Below, piece by piece: positions 11,104-27,734 of a stretch of 64,000 nt of DNA (positions are counted from its first letter, which is position 1; every line of letters starts with the position of its first letter). The stretch spans positions 186,001-250,000 of the forward strand of contig BCKL01000009.1 in the NCBI GenBank assembly GCA_001600635.1, read 5' to 3'. A program made the position numbers and the translations under genes. The notes below the pieces were generated by a model. The model saw only the letters and a program-made list of their open reading frames with translations. It searched no databases and had not been told where the DNA came from. This stretch comes from Leucosporidium creatinivorum. Taxonomy: Eukaryota > Basidiomycota > Microbotryomycetes > Leucosporidiales > Leucosporidiaceae.

Positions 11104-12110
11104 ATGCATCACCATCATGGCCTCCCGCTCGACAAATCTCTCGGCCCGCCCGCCATGCATCACCATCACGGCCTCACGTTCGACACAGTCAACGCCATGT
11201 ACGGGGAGTTATCGGTGGAGCAAGCCTTCCCCTTTCCAAAGCGTCCATTCTCTCGCACCGCGGTCGAGGAAATGTTGCGCTTAAGCACGGCGACGGCTCG
11301 GCTTTGGCTCGGCGATCCTTCGCGAGGAAAACGGCCCCGCTTCCCGCCTCCTCCGGAGGTTACTGCGTGCGCCGTCAGCCTTGTCACAGGAAATAATCAA
11401 CTCGGAAAACGGTTGGTCGACCAAAATTTGGAGCCGGACTCGCCCGCCTTTTCGAGTAGGGAAGAAAGCCAGTTTGAAGCGAAATTCGGACTCCCCGTCA
11501 AGATGAAGACCAAACATTTGCTCCAGGTGAGTGAGCTGTTGTCTACAGTGATGCCGCCCTGACCCACGTTTCTGCCTCAGATGCTGTTCAATTCTTCGGC
11601 GGAGGCTCAAGCGCTCGAGTTCATCCGCAAGGTCGTGGACAAGATGTTGGCTGAAACTGAGGACCTATCTCACCTGTCGCCGCTCGAGATGGGGCTGTTT
11701 GTAGGATATCGAGATTACAAGAAGGTCGGCGTGACAGCGTACGAGCGAGCGAAGGTCAGTTGCCTTCAAGTTCGACGACTCGGCGTTTTCGAATGCTGAC
11801 GCTCACACGATCCCTCAGACGTTAGAGGTGGCTGTACTGCGTGAAAACGTACGTTATCAAGTCTCTAAGATGGCTCATCAGCTGCCTCGGGGTAACAGTA
11901 GTCATCGAGCGGCTGATTGACTTGAGAACTTTCGCCGAGCAGGGACATCGGGAGTGGCCGCCTGCAGAGTTCGACCACGAGACCGGGGAGGCATCCAACT
12001 CGCAGCACTATCATGCACTTGCACATCCACATGTACCCAACCTCTCACCTCGTCAAGAGAAGAGGAGCGGAGTCACTCAGGAGCAGCTTCGCCGAAGGTG
12101 GGCTGAGTGA
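11104..12110 (+). CDS. Orphan family protein, copy 2
   Basis: Second paralogue of the unrecognised family. Exons at 11104-11526, 11581-11754, 11819-11848 (again exactly 30 nt) and 11943-12110 splice in one frame with phase-0 introns. Shared landmarks are LTFDTVNAMYG, AFPFPKRPFSR, LSTATARLWLGDPS, VTAYERAK, the 10-residue exon TLEVAVLREN, and the C-terminal LSPRQEKRSGVTQEQLRRRW motif. The 5' end carries a partial tandem duplication: two MHHHHGL starts 51 bp apart (11104 and 11155), either of which may initiate; paralogue alignment favours 11155. A further in-frame ATG at 11048 would add a hydrophobic leader. Unlike copies 1 and 3 it has no F-box-like gene beside it; it follows guanine deaminase. 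Function unknown. Confidence 0.72.
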
Positions 12111-12516
12111 GAACTGTAGCCTGGCTTGGTGACCCGAGTTAGAGATGTAGTGCAAAGGGAATATTCTAACTCATATCTAGATTCAACCCACTCGCTTGGT
12201 GGGGCTGTAAGCGAGCAGAATCGGTTCTCGGCGTTGGGCTGAGGAGGGGCCGCTGTAGCTCTTTGAAAAGCTCCATAACGAAAAGAAGCAGCCTAAAGAA
12301 TATCTTGCACCTTGCCCTGCCGCGCTGAGCTCACTGCTCGCCATCGCCGACGCGTCCCTTGTCAGCTCGCGCCTCTCCCTCTGCTTCTCTTGCTCCCACC
12401 AACTCCTTCAACTCTCGCTCAGCCCTCGTAACTTCGGGACTGCGCTACAGAGTCACTTTCTAGTCTTTCTTTCTACACAGTCTCTTACCTACCCACCTAC
12501 ACCACTCTACTACACA
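12111..12516. promoter_or_regulatory. Upstream region of alpha-tubulin
   Basis: About 400 nt without a gene. It becomes C/T-rich just before the tubulin ATG (12470-12516), as expected of a leader. No TATA box or other element can be named with confidence. Confidence 0.4.
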
Positions 12517-14823
<2,307 letters not shown>

Positions 14824-15241
14824 ACGTTTGCTCGTTTATCGTACCCTTACCAGACTCTTCGCTGTTCCCCCCCCTAGCTTTTCTGCTTCGTAGTTCCCCC
14901 TTCGCCCCAGTCCTCCTTTCATCCGTGAGCTCTCCCATGTCCTCTTCATTGAGCGATGTAGGATGGTTCGATGGGAATGAAACTTGTCGATTTGGTGGCT
15001 TTTCAGCGTACAGCAGAGAGCGAAGACCGAGACAAAGGCTGTGCACTGCCCCTTGTCAGCCCGAGCTTGAGGCGCCCAAGTCCGCTCGAGCTGGGGTTGT
15101 GCTCCCGCCTTACGCTGCTTGTCTCAACTCGATTCGCTTCCACTCGCCTGCCGGACCTCGCACTCGTCTCTACAGCTACTCCCGTACAACTCGACCCCCT
15201 GCACCTCATCAGCTCAGCACGCCCAGCGATTCGACTCGGGC
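14824..15241. other. Intergenic region, alpha-tubulin 3' end to verprolin
   Basis: About 420 nt. It contains the tubulin 3' region (a C-run near 14868) and the leader of the next gene. I see no gene or clear motif. Confidence 0.4.
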
Positions 15242-17289
15242 ATGGACTCCTCGCTTCTCGCCTCGATTCAGAAGGGCAAAGGGCTCAAGAAGGTACAGAC
15301 GGTCGATAAATCTGCACCCGCTGTAACTGGTGAGTCCCTCGCTGCTCACTGAAGAGCTACAGAAACCGAGGACAACGAGCTGATGACGCCTACTCCGTGT
15401 CCCTCGCTCCTCCCGCTCCGCTCGCTCGCCCACTCTCTACGCATCGCATCTACACACCTACAGGTCGTCCACTCGATGCTTCTGCTTCCAGCGGCGGCGG
15501 CGGAGCCCGAGCTCCTCCGCCTCGAGCTCCAGCTCCCAGTGGGGGTGACGATGCCCCGTCAGCTGCAAGCGGTGGACCGCCTCAATTGGCGGGGATCTTT
15601 GCTGGAGTGGGAATGCCTACGCTCAAGAAGACTGGTGGGAGAGGTGTAGAGACTGGTGAGTTTGAAGCTGAGGGGGAGGGAGTGGGCGCTCGTGACGGGT
15701 CAGGAGGAGCGGGAAGGCTGGTTACGCCCGGAGAGTTACAGGTGGAGCGTGTCAAAGTATGCGCTCAATAGCTACCACTCGCTAGAGGCGAGCGGAGGCT
15801 GTCGCGTCATCGCCTCGCGCACGCTTCGGGAGCTATCGAGACACGGCGGTGGGTTGAGAAGCAGGGGCATGGGTGGAAGTGCAGATGCGCTCGGACTGTA
15901 ACTCTGCATCAGCTTGCGCTGGCACGCTTCTTGCGGATCGTCTAGCGTCTGCAGGTCGAAAGCCGAGTCGGCCGAGACCTAGCTCCCGCACACCCAGAGC
16001 ACTCCAGTCAGCTGAGAATGAGACTGACCTCCTTCTCTGCTAATAGGCGCCGCCCCTGCCACTCCGTCTCGCTCGCCTGCGCCCCCCGGACGACCCTCCG
16101 TTGCTCCTCCGTCGCGCCCGGCTGTGGCTCCTCCTTCGCGGCCACCAGTCGCCCCTCCCGGTCGCCCAGCAGGAGCTCCTCCTCCTAGGCCTCCTGCTGC
16201 ACCACCAGCTCCTCCGAGCAGGCCTCCCGTCGCGCCGCCTGCTCGCCCGACTTCTTCGGCGCCTCCTCGTCCGCCCGTTGCCCCTCCAAGGCCAGCAGTC
16301 GCTCCTCCCATCTCGGCTCGCCCGCCTCCTCCTACACCAACGAGAGCTCCTGCGCCACCCCCTCGCGCAATGCCGAATCCGCCTTCGCGCGTTCCCCCTC
16401 CTCCGGTTTCGGCGAGGCCTTCCCCTCCCGCTACTCCCTCTCTCGCACAACGTCCTGGCCCTCCTCCTCCGCCCGCTCGTCCGGCATCGTCGATCAGAGT
16501 TCCACCTCCTCCCCCCGCAAGGGCTATGCCGACTCCTTCGCCTCGAGTACAGCAACAGTCGTACAGCTCGGACGAGGAGGAAGCTGAAGAGGAAGAGGCT
16601 CGGCCTTCGCCCCCTCCTCGCAAGATGCCGCCTCCTCCCAATGGAGCTGGAGGGATTCCTGCCGCGCCGCCTCCACCTCCTATGCGGCCTGCATCAGGAT
16701 TCGCTACGCCGCCGCAATCGGCTCGTTCCCCTCCACCGTCGGCGCCGCCCCCTCCTCCTTCCGCACCGCCTCCTCCTCCCTCCGCACCACCTCCACCCCC
16801 TTCCCGTCCCGCCTCCGGCTTCCCCAACGTCGCACCTCCCGCGCCGCCGAGTCGCGCTGCTCCTCCCCCTGCGTCGCCAGCGATTCGCGCGGCCCCTCCC
16901 CCGAGCAATGGACCACCGGGACGGGCTCCTCCTCCTCCTGTTGGGAGAGGACATGCGAACGGTGCAGGGAGTATGTCGAGCATCGCGAGTCCTGCGCCTC
17001 AAGCGCCGGCGAGTCGGATGGAAGCGCCGCCGAGGAGTGAGTTGGGCTTGGTTTCGCTTCTCTTACGTGCTCGAATCGGGGGCTGACCACTTCTCCTTCT
17101 TTCCTCTCTCCGCTCTCCCATCGTTCCCTATCAGTCCCCTCCCCGCCTCTCGTCCTCGCTCTCCCCTCGGCGCCAACTCGCAACTTCCCTCCCTCGTCGC
17201 AGTTCCCTCCTCCGAGGCCTTTCGATGCGCGAGCAGCGGCGGGAAGGAAGAAGATGGGAACATGGGATTTCAAGGCGCATATGGTCTGA
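15242..17289 (+). CDS. VRP1: Verprolin / WASP-interacting protein
   Basis: An actin-cytoskeleton adaptor that binds G-actin and WASP. The ATG at 15242 opens with a WH2 actin-binding motif (SLLASIQKGKGLKKVQTV). Introns lie at about 15331-15463, 15654-16046 (about 390 nt, long for this genome) and 17036-17136. The middle is a long Pro/Ala-rich region with many APPxxPPxAPPP profilin/SH3-type stretches and a small acidic patch (SSDEEEAEEEEARPSPPP). Splicing the last intron in the frame that keeps exon phase gives a C-terminus with SSQFPPPRPFDA, like the WASP-binding tail of verprolins, and a stop at 17287-17289. Other frames of the last exon lose this motif. Codon use is strongly biased by proline. 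Confidence 0.85.
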
Positions 17290-17726
17290 GGGGGCAGATG
17301 TGATTGGCGATGGATTAGGCGAGGGGAAGGGATGGAGATGAGTTCGAGGAGGCGGGATTGCCTTTAGAGTTAGAGCGATGTGATGGGTGCTGTAGACGAG
17401 AGGAGGGTGCAAAGCCAAGCGGATCTGTTACATGGGCTGCAGCGCGAGCTGATTTGAGCAAAGCAACTCTCCCTTTCTTCCTTCGGCCTCCGTTCGGCGA
17501 AGGTTCTACTCTGCCCTTACCAACAAGTGAGCAGTGTCCCCCCACCTGCGCCGTTGCATGGCTACTGAAACACAACGAGGATTTTATGTCCGAAGCTCGG
17601 AGCGCTGAGCACAGCATGTGTAAGCTTGTAGTCCGGCGAGGTCCGAGCTCAGACGGACGACAGACGTCGTCTTGGAAGTTCCTCTTTCGCCTCTTCCTTT
17701 CCTACCAACCACTCGCTAGAATTTCC
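17290..17726. other. Intergenic region between verprolin and the SDR gene
   Basis: About 440 nt between two plus-strand genes. No supported gene or named element. Confidence 0.4.
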
Positions 17727-19096
17727 ATGTCGTCGACTGCTACCCCCGCCCCCCGCTTCAACGCCTCTTCGACTGGCGAGGAGGTCGCTACAGCGCTCGC
17801 CGAGCAGATCCGCGGGAAACACGTCTTGATTACTGGTGGTGGGTCCAGAAGTTGCCCGTCAGAACGAGCTGAGATCACTCCTAATGCGTTTTCGGTACAC
17901 AGTCTCTCCTGGCGGACTCGGCGCCGAAGCTGCTCGGGTTATCGCAAAGCATGCGCCTGCTCTCCTCATCCTTGCCAGCCGTAGCCAAGCCAAGTGCGTT
18001 TCTAAGAGAGCTCTGAACGCTCGAGACTGACCAGCTCACGCTCCTCTCCCACAGGATCGACGAGACCGCCGCGACCATCCGCGCCGAGAGCCCGTCGGTA
18101 GAGATTCGCACCCTCCTCCTCGACCTCGCCTCTTTCGAAGCCATTCGCAAATCCGCCGCCGAAGTCAACACCTACACCGAGCCCATCGACGTCCTCGTCA
18201 ACAATGCTGGTCTCATGTTCACTGGGCCCGAGCGCCACCTCTCGGCCGATGGATTCGAGGCGACCTACGCGACCAACTACCTCGGTCCCATCCTCTTCAC
18301 TAACCTGATCAAGCCTCGTCTTGTCGCTTCTTCGGGCGCTCGCGTTGTCAATTTGGCCTCGGCGGCGCACGCTTTCGGCCCCGAGATCAGGTTCAACGAC
18401 ATCAACTTCGGCGAAGAGGGCGCCTACCAGCCTCTCTTGGCTTACGCCCACTCAAAGTCCGCCAACATTCTGTTCAACGTTGCTCTTGCCGAGAAGTGGC
18501 AGAAGGAAGGAGTCGAGACGTTCGCGCTTCACCCTGGAGCGATTTGGACCCCCGGTGTCGAAAGCGTCAAAGTCGAGTTCATGGCTGGCGGTGAGCTGCA
18601 GTAGACATCTCAACCACCCCCGAGAGCATGTTGCAGACCTCCTCCGCCTCGCCAGGCTTCGTTACCAAGGACGGAGAGCCTTCGCCGGACGCCGGGTGGA
18701 GCACGATGGAGCGAGGGACTGCTACGTGAGCTTCCTATCTTTCAGTCCGCTTACACAGCTGCTTGCTGAGATACACGATACCTGGCAGCCACATCGTCGC
18801 TGCGTTTGACCCCGCTCTCAAGGGTGTGTTCTCGCTCTCCCTTTTTGCCGACTCGGCGGCCGAGTCTCTTCACATTCGTTGACATGTCGCTCTCGAACAT
18901 CGCAGGTCACTCCGGAGCCTACCTCACCGATGGCCAGATTGCCAACAACCAGGCTCATCCCTCCGCGATGGACAAGGTGAGCTCCGTGCGCCCCGCTCTT
19001 GCTCAGCGCTGTCGCTAATCCATTCGCTCGGCGCAGGCAACTGCTTCGAAGCTCTGGGCCGCTACGGAAGAGATCCTCAAGCAGAAGTTCGACTAG
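17727..19096 (+). CDS. Short-chain dehydrogenase/reductase (retinol-dehydrogenase/WWOX-like)
   Basis: An NAD(P)-dependent oxidoreductase of unknown substrate. The ATG at 17727 starts a protein of about 330 residues. The cofactor loop reads ITGVSPGGLGAEAAR once the first intron (about 17840-17908) is removed; it has SPGG where the classical form is TGxxxGIG. VNNAGLMF, the NLASAAHAFG strand and the catalytic YAHSK are all present. Further introns lie near 17994-18055, 18592-18604, 18726-18787, 18824-18905 and 18979-19037. The C-terminus (GHSGAYLTDGQIANNQAHPS, then KLWAATEEILKQKF) is typical of fungal SDRs of this branch. All catalytic residues are present, so it is probably active. Confidence 0.85.
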
Positions 19097-19232
19097 AAGC
19101 GAGTCGGAGTAGCTTCGCGCTAGCATTTGCGCAACCAAGGAAACGCTACAGCATCTCTCGTCGCTGAAGCTCGACTCGGTCGGCGAGAAAGAAAGAAGGC
19201 ATCCACCTATTGCGACGTTCAAGTACAGAAAG

Positions 19233-21201
19233 CTACTCCTCGGACCAGTTCAGCTCCACTCCCTTCACTTCAAGCTCTTGCTCCCAGTCCAACAAGGTCT
19301 CGATGTCCCAGTCATCAAATGCGCCGAGCTGGCGCAACCCCACCTCAGCGTCGGATCTCCACTTCATAATCAAATCAAAAGACATGAATGATATGAAAGC
19401 TGGGTGTAACACGATCGACCGAGCCTCACTACTCCTCCATCTCATCTTCATCCTCCGAGCGCCGACATCGACATCGCCGAGCAGCTCGCCCAACTCGACC
19501 GGCCGACCACCTCGAGCTGTCCAGCGATCTCGAGTTGAGCGCCTGACATCTATAGAAGATGAGAGAGTCAGCTCGGCTGCCGAAAAGCATAGACCGACGT
19601 CAAGAGCTGACCTCGACTGAACCCCGCCGACCTCAGTTCCTCGAGATACCAGCTCCTCCAACAACGAAGTGACCTCACCACGGGACGAATCATCCCACTC
19701 CGTTCGACGACTGCCAGCCAAGTCGCCGTCAAAGTAGGCGAGTCGGCGAAGATGAGGGCAGCGTGCCGAGCGTAGGAAGGTGACGAGTGTCGAAGGGGAG
19801 AAGGAGATGGTTTGGACGTCAAGGCGGAGGAGGGTAGGAGGTACAGCGTCGAGGGGAAGGCGGCGGGAGAGCTTGTGGCCGATACCATCGGTCAAGGTCA
19901 GCGCCTGCACGCTCGGCGGGAGGGCTTCGAGAAGCTGGCGACATCGACGTCGCTCCACTGCTTTCTTCGGCTTGCCTTGAACCCGAGAGAAAGATATGTG
20001 AAGATGTACGTGTTGAAGGTTGGTGTAGTGGGAGAGGCGGGGAGTGCCGAACTGTCGGGAGGAGAGGTCGAGCGCGAAGGAAAGTCGATTGAGAGTCGAG
20101 CTGGCGAAACTGGTGAGGGCGTCCACCACATCGGCGACCTGATCTTGCACACTCATTAGGATGAGATCGATCGACTTGAGGTGGCTCAGCACAAAAGTCA
20201 AGTCGACGTCGGACGCCCACTCGTTCAAGGTGAACGACAAGTGCTGGAGCGATCGCTGGTCGGCGAGCATCCGCCATAGCCCCGGCTCCCATGACGAGCG
20301 CCTATCTTGAGTCCCATCCACGCATCCGAGGCATAGTCCCTCCAGCTGCCGCCTGCCCCGCCAGATCAGGCCGAGGAAGCTCGCCGATTCGTTCTGCTTA
20401 GCGCCAGCACCGTCGATGTACTGGATTCGACAGCTCTCCAGCATGCGCCCGACGAGTTCTAGAGCACCGACGTGGTCCGTGTTTTCGCCTGTGGTCTCCA
20501 AGCGGATCTCCAGCCAACGGACGAGAGCGCCGAGATGGGGATGGCTGCAGACGAGTCGAGCGAGCCGTCCATAGTTGATGGCAAGGTCGGATCCACGCCT
20601 AGCACTCGTCTTGAAGTCGTAGGGGTCGCCACTCTCGTCGACCTTCTGATCTTCAATCGTGAGGAACAGCGTATCGTAGAGAGCCTCTCGGGCGAGGGGA
20701 AGGAAGCTTTTGGAGACGAGGCAGCAGTCCGCTAAGCTGGCGATGGAGTGAGGCCTGAGATGCTGAAGGATGTCGGAGATGATTTCGGGGGGAAAGGTTG
20801 ATCGTGAAGAGTGGTGAGAGGAGGGCGGAGTTGGACCAGTGAGGAGGGCGATGGTTGAGGCAAGGCGTGATGCGAGGACGGCGACTTGGGAGAGTGGTAG
20901 CGCCGTGATGGGGTACAGAGCAAATGGTTCTAGCTCTCGGGTAGGGTGGAGCATCTCGACGGCTTCGGCGAGAGAATCGAGGCTCTGTAGAGGGAGCGAA
21001 AGGCGGTTAGCGGCGCGGGCGTCCAGCTGCTGACGACTCACTGAAGCGTAACCAGCTGGAAGCGTAAACTGCTTCAGCTCTCTCAGTTCCCCGCACAGCC
21101 ACTCGCAGCTACTGGCAGGCAGCCAGCCCTGCTCCACGTCCAGCTGCGTCCAAAGCCGTCGCCAGCACCTTCTGCAGGCGAGTAGCGAGCACGGTGGTCA
21201 T
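19233..21201 (-). CDS. F-box-like protein, paralogue B (N-terminus frameshifted)
   Basis: A long open frame on the minus strand ends at the stop 19235-19233. Near residues 95-150 it has FPPEIISDILQHLRPHSIAS followed by CCLVSKSFLPLAREALYDTL, an F-box-like motif of the type common in basidiomycetes, then a leucine-rich region to the end. An intron of 57 nt (about 21045-20990, GTGAGT to CTACAG) is a multiple of three and has no stop, so it can be read through. Compared with copies A and C, one extra base lies just downstream of the ATG at 21201 (about 21155), which puts that ATG out of frame; the next in-frame ATG is at 20954. The product is therefore either N-terminally shortened (about 570 residues) or the gene is decaying. 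It is divergent from the Cbk1 kinase. Confidence 0.65.
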
Positions 21202-21651
21202 GTTGGGCGATCCGTAGAGCGTCGAGCTTCCTCCTGATTGTCCTGCTGTAGCGAAGCGAGTCGAAAGCTGAAAGACGAGGTGATGAGCGGAGGGAGCGAA
21301 GCGAAACGGCTCGCAGGGTCGAGGTTGAAGGGGTTTGAGCTTCGACTAAAGAGCGCCAAGGCCCACGAGGTTGTAGATCGACTGCAGCTCTGACCGCCGG
21401 GCTCGCTTCTCGGCCGAAACTGCCGGCCTGTAGCTACCGAGAGCCGCGCCGAGCAGCACCTATCTCAGCGCCGAATCGCTCTGCAACACCGTACAGAGAA
21501 CGAGGCGAGCAGGAACAAAGTCTGAAGTGTTCTGAGTGCTATTTGATTGATCTATAGCCCTGTGAACTGAGTCAAGAAAGGATTCCCCGCGACGCCTTCG
21601 AACGCGCTCAGCCTTCCCCAGGGTTACCTCTGGCCACGACCTTTGAACACG
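21202..21651. promoter_or_regulatory. Divergent promoter region, F-box-like copy B and Cbk1-type kinase
   Basis: About 450 nt. Bases 21240-21345 match the upstream flanks of the other two F-box-like copies. The kinase-proximal half shares nothing obvious with the other two flanks. Confidence 0.5.
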
Positions 21652-24188
<2,537 letters not shown>

Positions 24189-24723
24189 GTCGCTCCTCAC
24201 TTCTCTATGGACTCTGCACCACGCTCGGCTCGCCCTGCACTCCACCCACACTCTTCAATCTTCGTCCGAGCTTGCTACCTCTTTCCCGTCGTTCTTTGTG
24301 CAGCCCCCTCCCGTCAGCCCCTTCCGTTTTCCCTGTCCCGCTTCGCGCTCAAGCGCTTGTCTGCCAATCGAAGCTGTCCAGCCACATGATCTACGATAGC
24401 GATAGCGGGAGAGAGAAGGAGGTGAGTAGTGATCGCGAAAGCCCTGAAAGGCCTTGCTACCGACGAGCGAAGAGGGAGGAGAGCGGAAGGCGAGCTCAAC
24501 CTCGGCGCTGAAGAAGCTGTTGGCGCGCTACCGAAAGCCCTCTCCAGCGTGTTCCAAGCCGAACGCTGTCTAGTTACAAACAATGGTACGTGCTGCTACA
24601 TCTAGTACAAGGGCAAAGATAACGCTCGAGGGCGAAAAAGCTCCCACAGCGAAGTGCACTGATAGTGTCCGTCTGCGCGTCTATAGAACATCATGAGGGG
24701 ACTGAGCAGAGTCGAACACGTCG
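24189..24723. other. Convergent intergenic region, kinase and LCCL genes
   Basis: About 535 nt between two 3' ends. It holds 3' untranslated sequence; no gene or RNA element recognised. Confidence 0.4.
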
Positions 24724-27148
24724 TCTAACTCGCTCCCGAGTCTGGGTCGATCCAAGTGCCGTTGGAGATGAAGGCCTTTGCAGCCCGAGCAAAGTCGCCT
24801 GAGGTGCCGTCGAGCTGGTAGGCGATCCTGCAGAGTGTAAAGAAGGAAGAGGGTCAGCGTCACGTAGCGAAAAAAAAAGGAGGAGAGCGACGAACCTGAA
24901 GTAATGAGGGACCGAAGCATCGAGCGCCGAGATGCTATAATTCGTCGCCGTGCCCGTATACCTCAACACATCATCCACAATCAAGGCGAACCCATCCCAC
25001 TGTCCCACCAGACTCTCGGGAATGTCTCCCCAGAAGATGTTGGCCTGTCCCGCCTCGAAAGTGGTCGAGTTGGTGAGCCAAGTAGGGAGGGCCGAGCCGA
25101 GAGATCCATCGCCGACGAGGGTGGCGGCCGTTTCGAGGATCGAGTCGAAACCCCAGCGACCGATACCGTCGAGGAACATGCCGAGGAGGAAGCCTTGGAA
25201 GAGGGCCGAGGGGCGGGTGACGAAGGCGCAGCCGGGGAGGAGCAGGATGCTAAGGGGGAGCCGAGATCAGCGATGCTCGAGATAGTCAGCAAGAGATTAG
25301 GGAACACTCACGCGGCGAGGTAGTGGTGCAGACGAAAGGTGAGGCCGGGCAGCACAGAGAGCACCGCGATGATGGCGCCGCCGATAATGTACCTGCGAGG
25401 CGAAGGGCGTTAGCGAGCGTCCGAGCAAGTCGATAGGAAGCGACGCACCACTTGAGGTAGAAGAAGAACCATCCAGTCTGCCTAATCACTCGAAGCTGGT
25501 TCACCACGCAGAGGAAGACGAAAAGGACCAGCACGATGACGGCGACGAGTCCTCCGGGCTGCTTGGAAATGTCGCTGGCGGTAAGGCGGTCGATTGGGAT
25601 CCACGCGAGAGATACCTGCGCGTAAGGAACGTTAGCGAGACTCATCAGAGCAGAGAGGAGCGAACTTACGTTGATGAGTGTGCCGACCCAGAAGCCGCCG
25701 AGATACCAGACGGTGCGCTCGAGGATGGCGCCTTCGAAAGCTGGAAGCACCCATCTGAAGCTATGCCGCCAAAAAGCTTTCGCGGCAAAGAGAGCGGGAA
25801 GGAAGTATTTGAAGCCCGTCGAGACATCGGCTGAGGAGCGGCTCGGTCAGCGGCGGTTCTGACGGAGCAGAGATGACAGACTCACGAGGCATCGCAGTAG
25901 GATCCGAGCATAATACAACATGCCAAAAGCCGAGGCAGAAGATGGACCAGAAGAAGGCTTGAGGAGCGGGTCTGAGAGGAGAACAAGAGTCAGCGCCGAG
26001 CACAGCGACGACCAGAGGTTGAGAGAGGCTCACCGGACGAAGAACGAGAAGATGGTGGTCATGCCAACATTGAAGCCGAGAATGTCGTCCCGCAGATCTT
26101 GACATCCTCCTTGGTCGACTCCTTCGACGAATCGGTAGCTGCTGATGAAGGTACTGTCGAACCCGATGCTCTTGATGCCGTTCTTCGTTCCTCCGACGTA
26201 GTTGGTGAACTCTCCGACGAGCTGGAGCTGCCCACATCCGCCCCTCTTGTCGCCGAAGAGGCCGTGATGGATCGCAGCGGCGCAGATCCAGCTGTCCGAA
26301 CGATAGGTCGCGAGGTCGTCCATGCCTCCGACGACGAGTTGGGTGAAGATGAGCTCCTCGGCTCCTACAGCGCGATCGTTGAGGAGCTCGACCGAGAGGG
26401 ATTGGGAGGGGCATCGGAAGACGAAGGTGTAGTCGGCGAAGGGTTCGCACGAGGTGCCGTTCAATCCGCACTGGTCGTTGGTGTACCAGTAGGAGGTATC
26501 GGCGACGATAAAGGTGGGAGTGCCAACATTGGTGGAGGAAGTGAAGAAGGAGGCGCGGACGAAGAAGGCGAAGGCGAGCAGCCAGGCGAGGAGGAAGAGA
26601 GGGGTGATGATCCTTCGGCGCGAGGAGACGGGGTGTAGGAGGCGGTCGAAAAAGCCCTCGATCTTCGGTAGGAAGGGCTTGATGGTCTTCTCGTTGATTG
26701 GCGGTGATGGCCCTCGAATCCAGAGGAGCACGCGTCCGAGACGAGGCCGGCGAAGGGCGATTCGATTGAGGTAGCTGTTGAACTTGCGCGAGTCGTCGTC
26801 CAATCCATCATCTAATGCACCTCCCCTAGCGCTCCTCGAATCGGCCAACGGCGAGCGCGATCCCTCCAGCACGCTGTCCTTGTGCCCTCCGCCGTACGTC
26901 GTTGCGCTCGACTGCCTCGTGTGCGCTCCTCCGAATCCCACTTCGGCGATCTCTACATCCTTGTGCTCGTAACCCTTTTCATCCCCGTCCTCCGTGCTGG
27001 CGGTAGGCGGCCGATCGTGCGTCCTGGCGACTCCAATCTCGAGCTCAATATCATCGTAGCGCAGCGGATGCGGTGGGCTGCTGCTCCGGGGAGTGTTCCA
27101 CGCTGTAGGCGATTGGCTGTCGAACGGTGAAGAGCCGTGCGTAGCCAT
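24724..27148 (-). CDS. LCCL-domain multi-spanning membrane protein
   Basis: The ATG at 27148 begins a long hydrophilic N-terminus (about 150 residues, Ser/Asp-rich, cytosolic by inference). A basic SSRRRIITPLFLLAWLLAFA membrane segment follows, then a lumenal stretch holding the LCCL domain (SDSWICAAAIHHGLFGDKRG with the conserved HxG, then SIGFDSTFISSYRF). After intron 1 come about six further hydrophobic segments (FFWSIFCLGFWHVVL; VIVLVLFVFLCVV; YIIGGAIIAVLSVLPGL; SALFQGFLLGMFLDGIGRWG) and a short hydrophilic tail ending SNGTWIDPDSGAS. About six short introns. Fungal LCCL membrane proteins form a known family without an assigned activity. It is tail-to-tail with the kinase and lies downstream of CSF1 on the same strand. 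Confidence 0.82.
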
Positions 27149-27734
27149 CCCTGCCAGCCGAGCCGAGGTCAAGTCCGTGATGAGAAGTTGTGTTGATGAG
27201 ACGAGGGCTAAGCGAAACCTCGAAACGGGCGAAAGGCCGAGGTAGTCGCGATGGCTTGGGTGACCTTGGCTTCTTGGGCGAAGGGGTGTTCAATTTGCAG
27301 AGTTGCTGATCAAGAGCTCTGCGAACCTCCAACCCAGCTTCATGAAGCGCCCCCTTCTGTGCTGCGAGCTGCCGCAGGAATCGCCGAAGATGTCAAGCTC
27401 GGCTCACTCGCATGGTCAAATGATGGGTCAATAGCTTCTAGTGCCGGGTAGGCTGGAAACGAAGGATGGTGCACCCTTTTGGCACTGCGATCTTGATTGC
27501 CTCGCCGAAGAGCTCGACATCCTCGCCGAGCTGTGATGGCCCCTCGAGAGACCAATTGAGGGTCTATAAGCACGTTGCAAGTATTGTGGCAACTAACAAT
27601 GAATCGTATGGATCTACAAGTACATCAGAATCACCTCGACTATCGAGATTGGAGAATGGTTAGCGAGCGCTCCTCCGCCGGGACTGAGTATCGAGCGAGA
27701 ACGACTCACCTCCCTCGCCCTCTCTGCGGTTGTC
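27149..27734. other. Intergenic region between CSF1 3' end and LCCL gene
   Basis: About 585 nt holding the 3' region of CSF1 and the promoter of the LCCL gene, both on the minus strand. No supported ORF or named motif. Confidence 0.4.
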
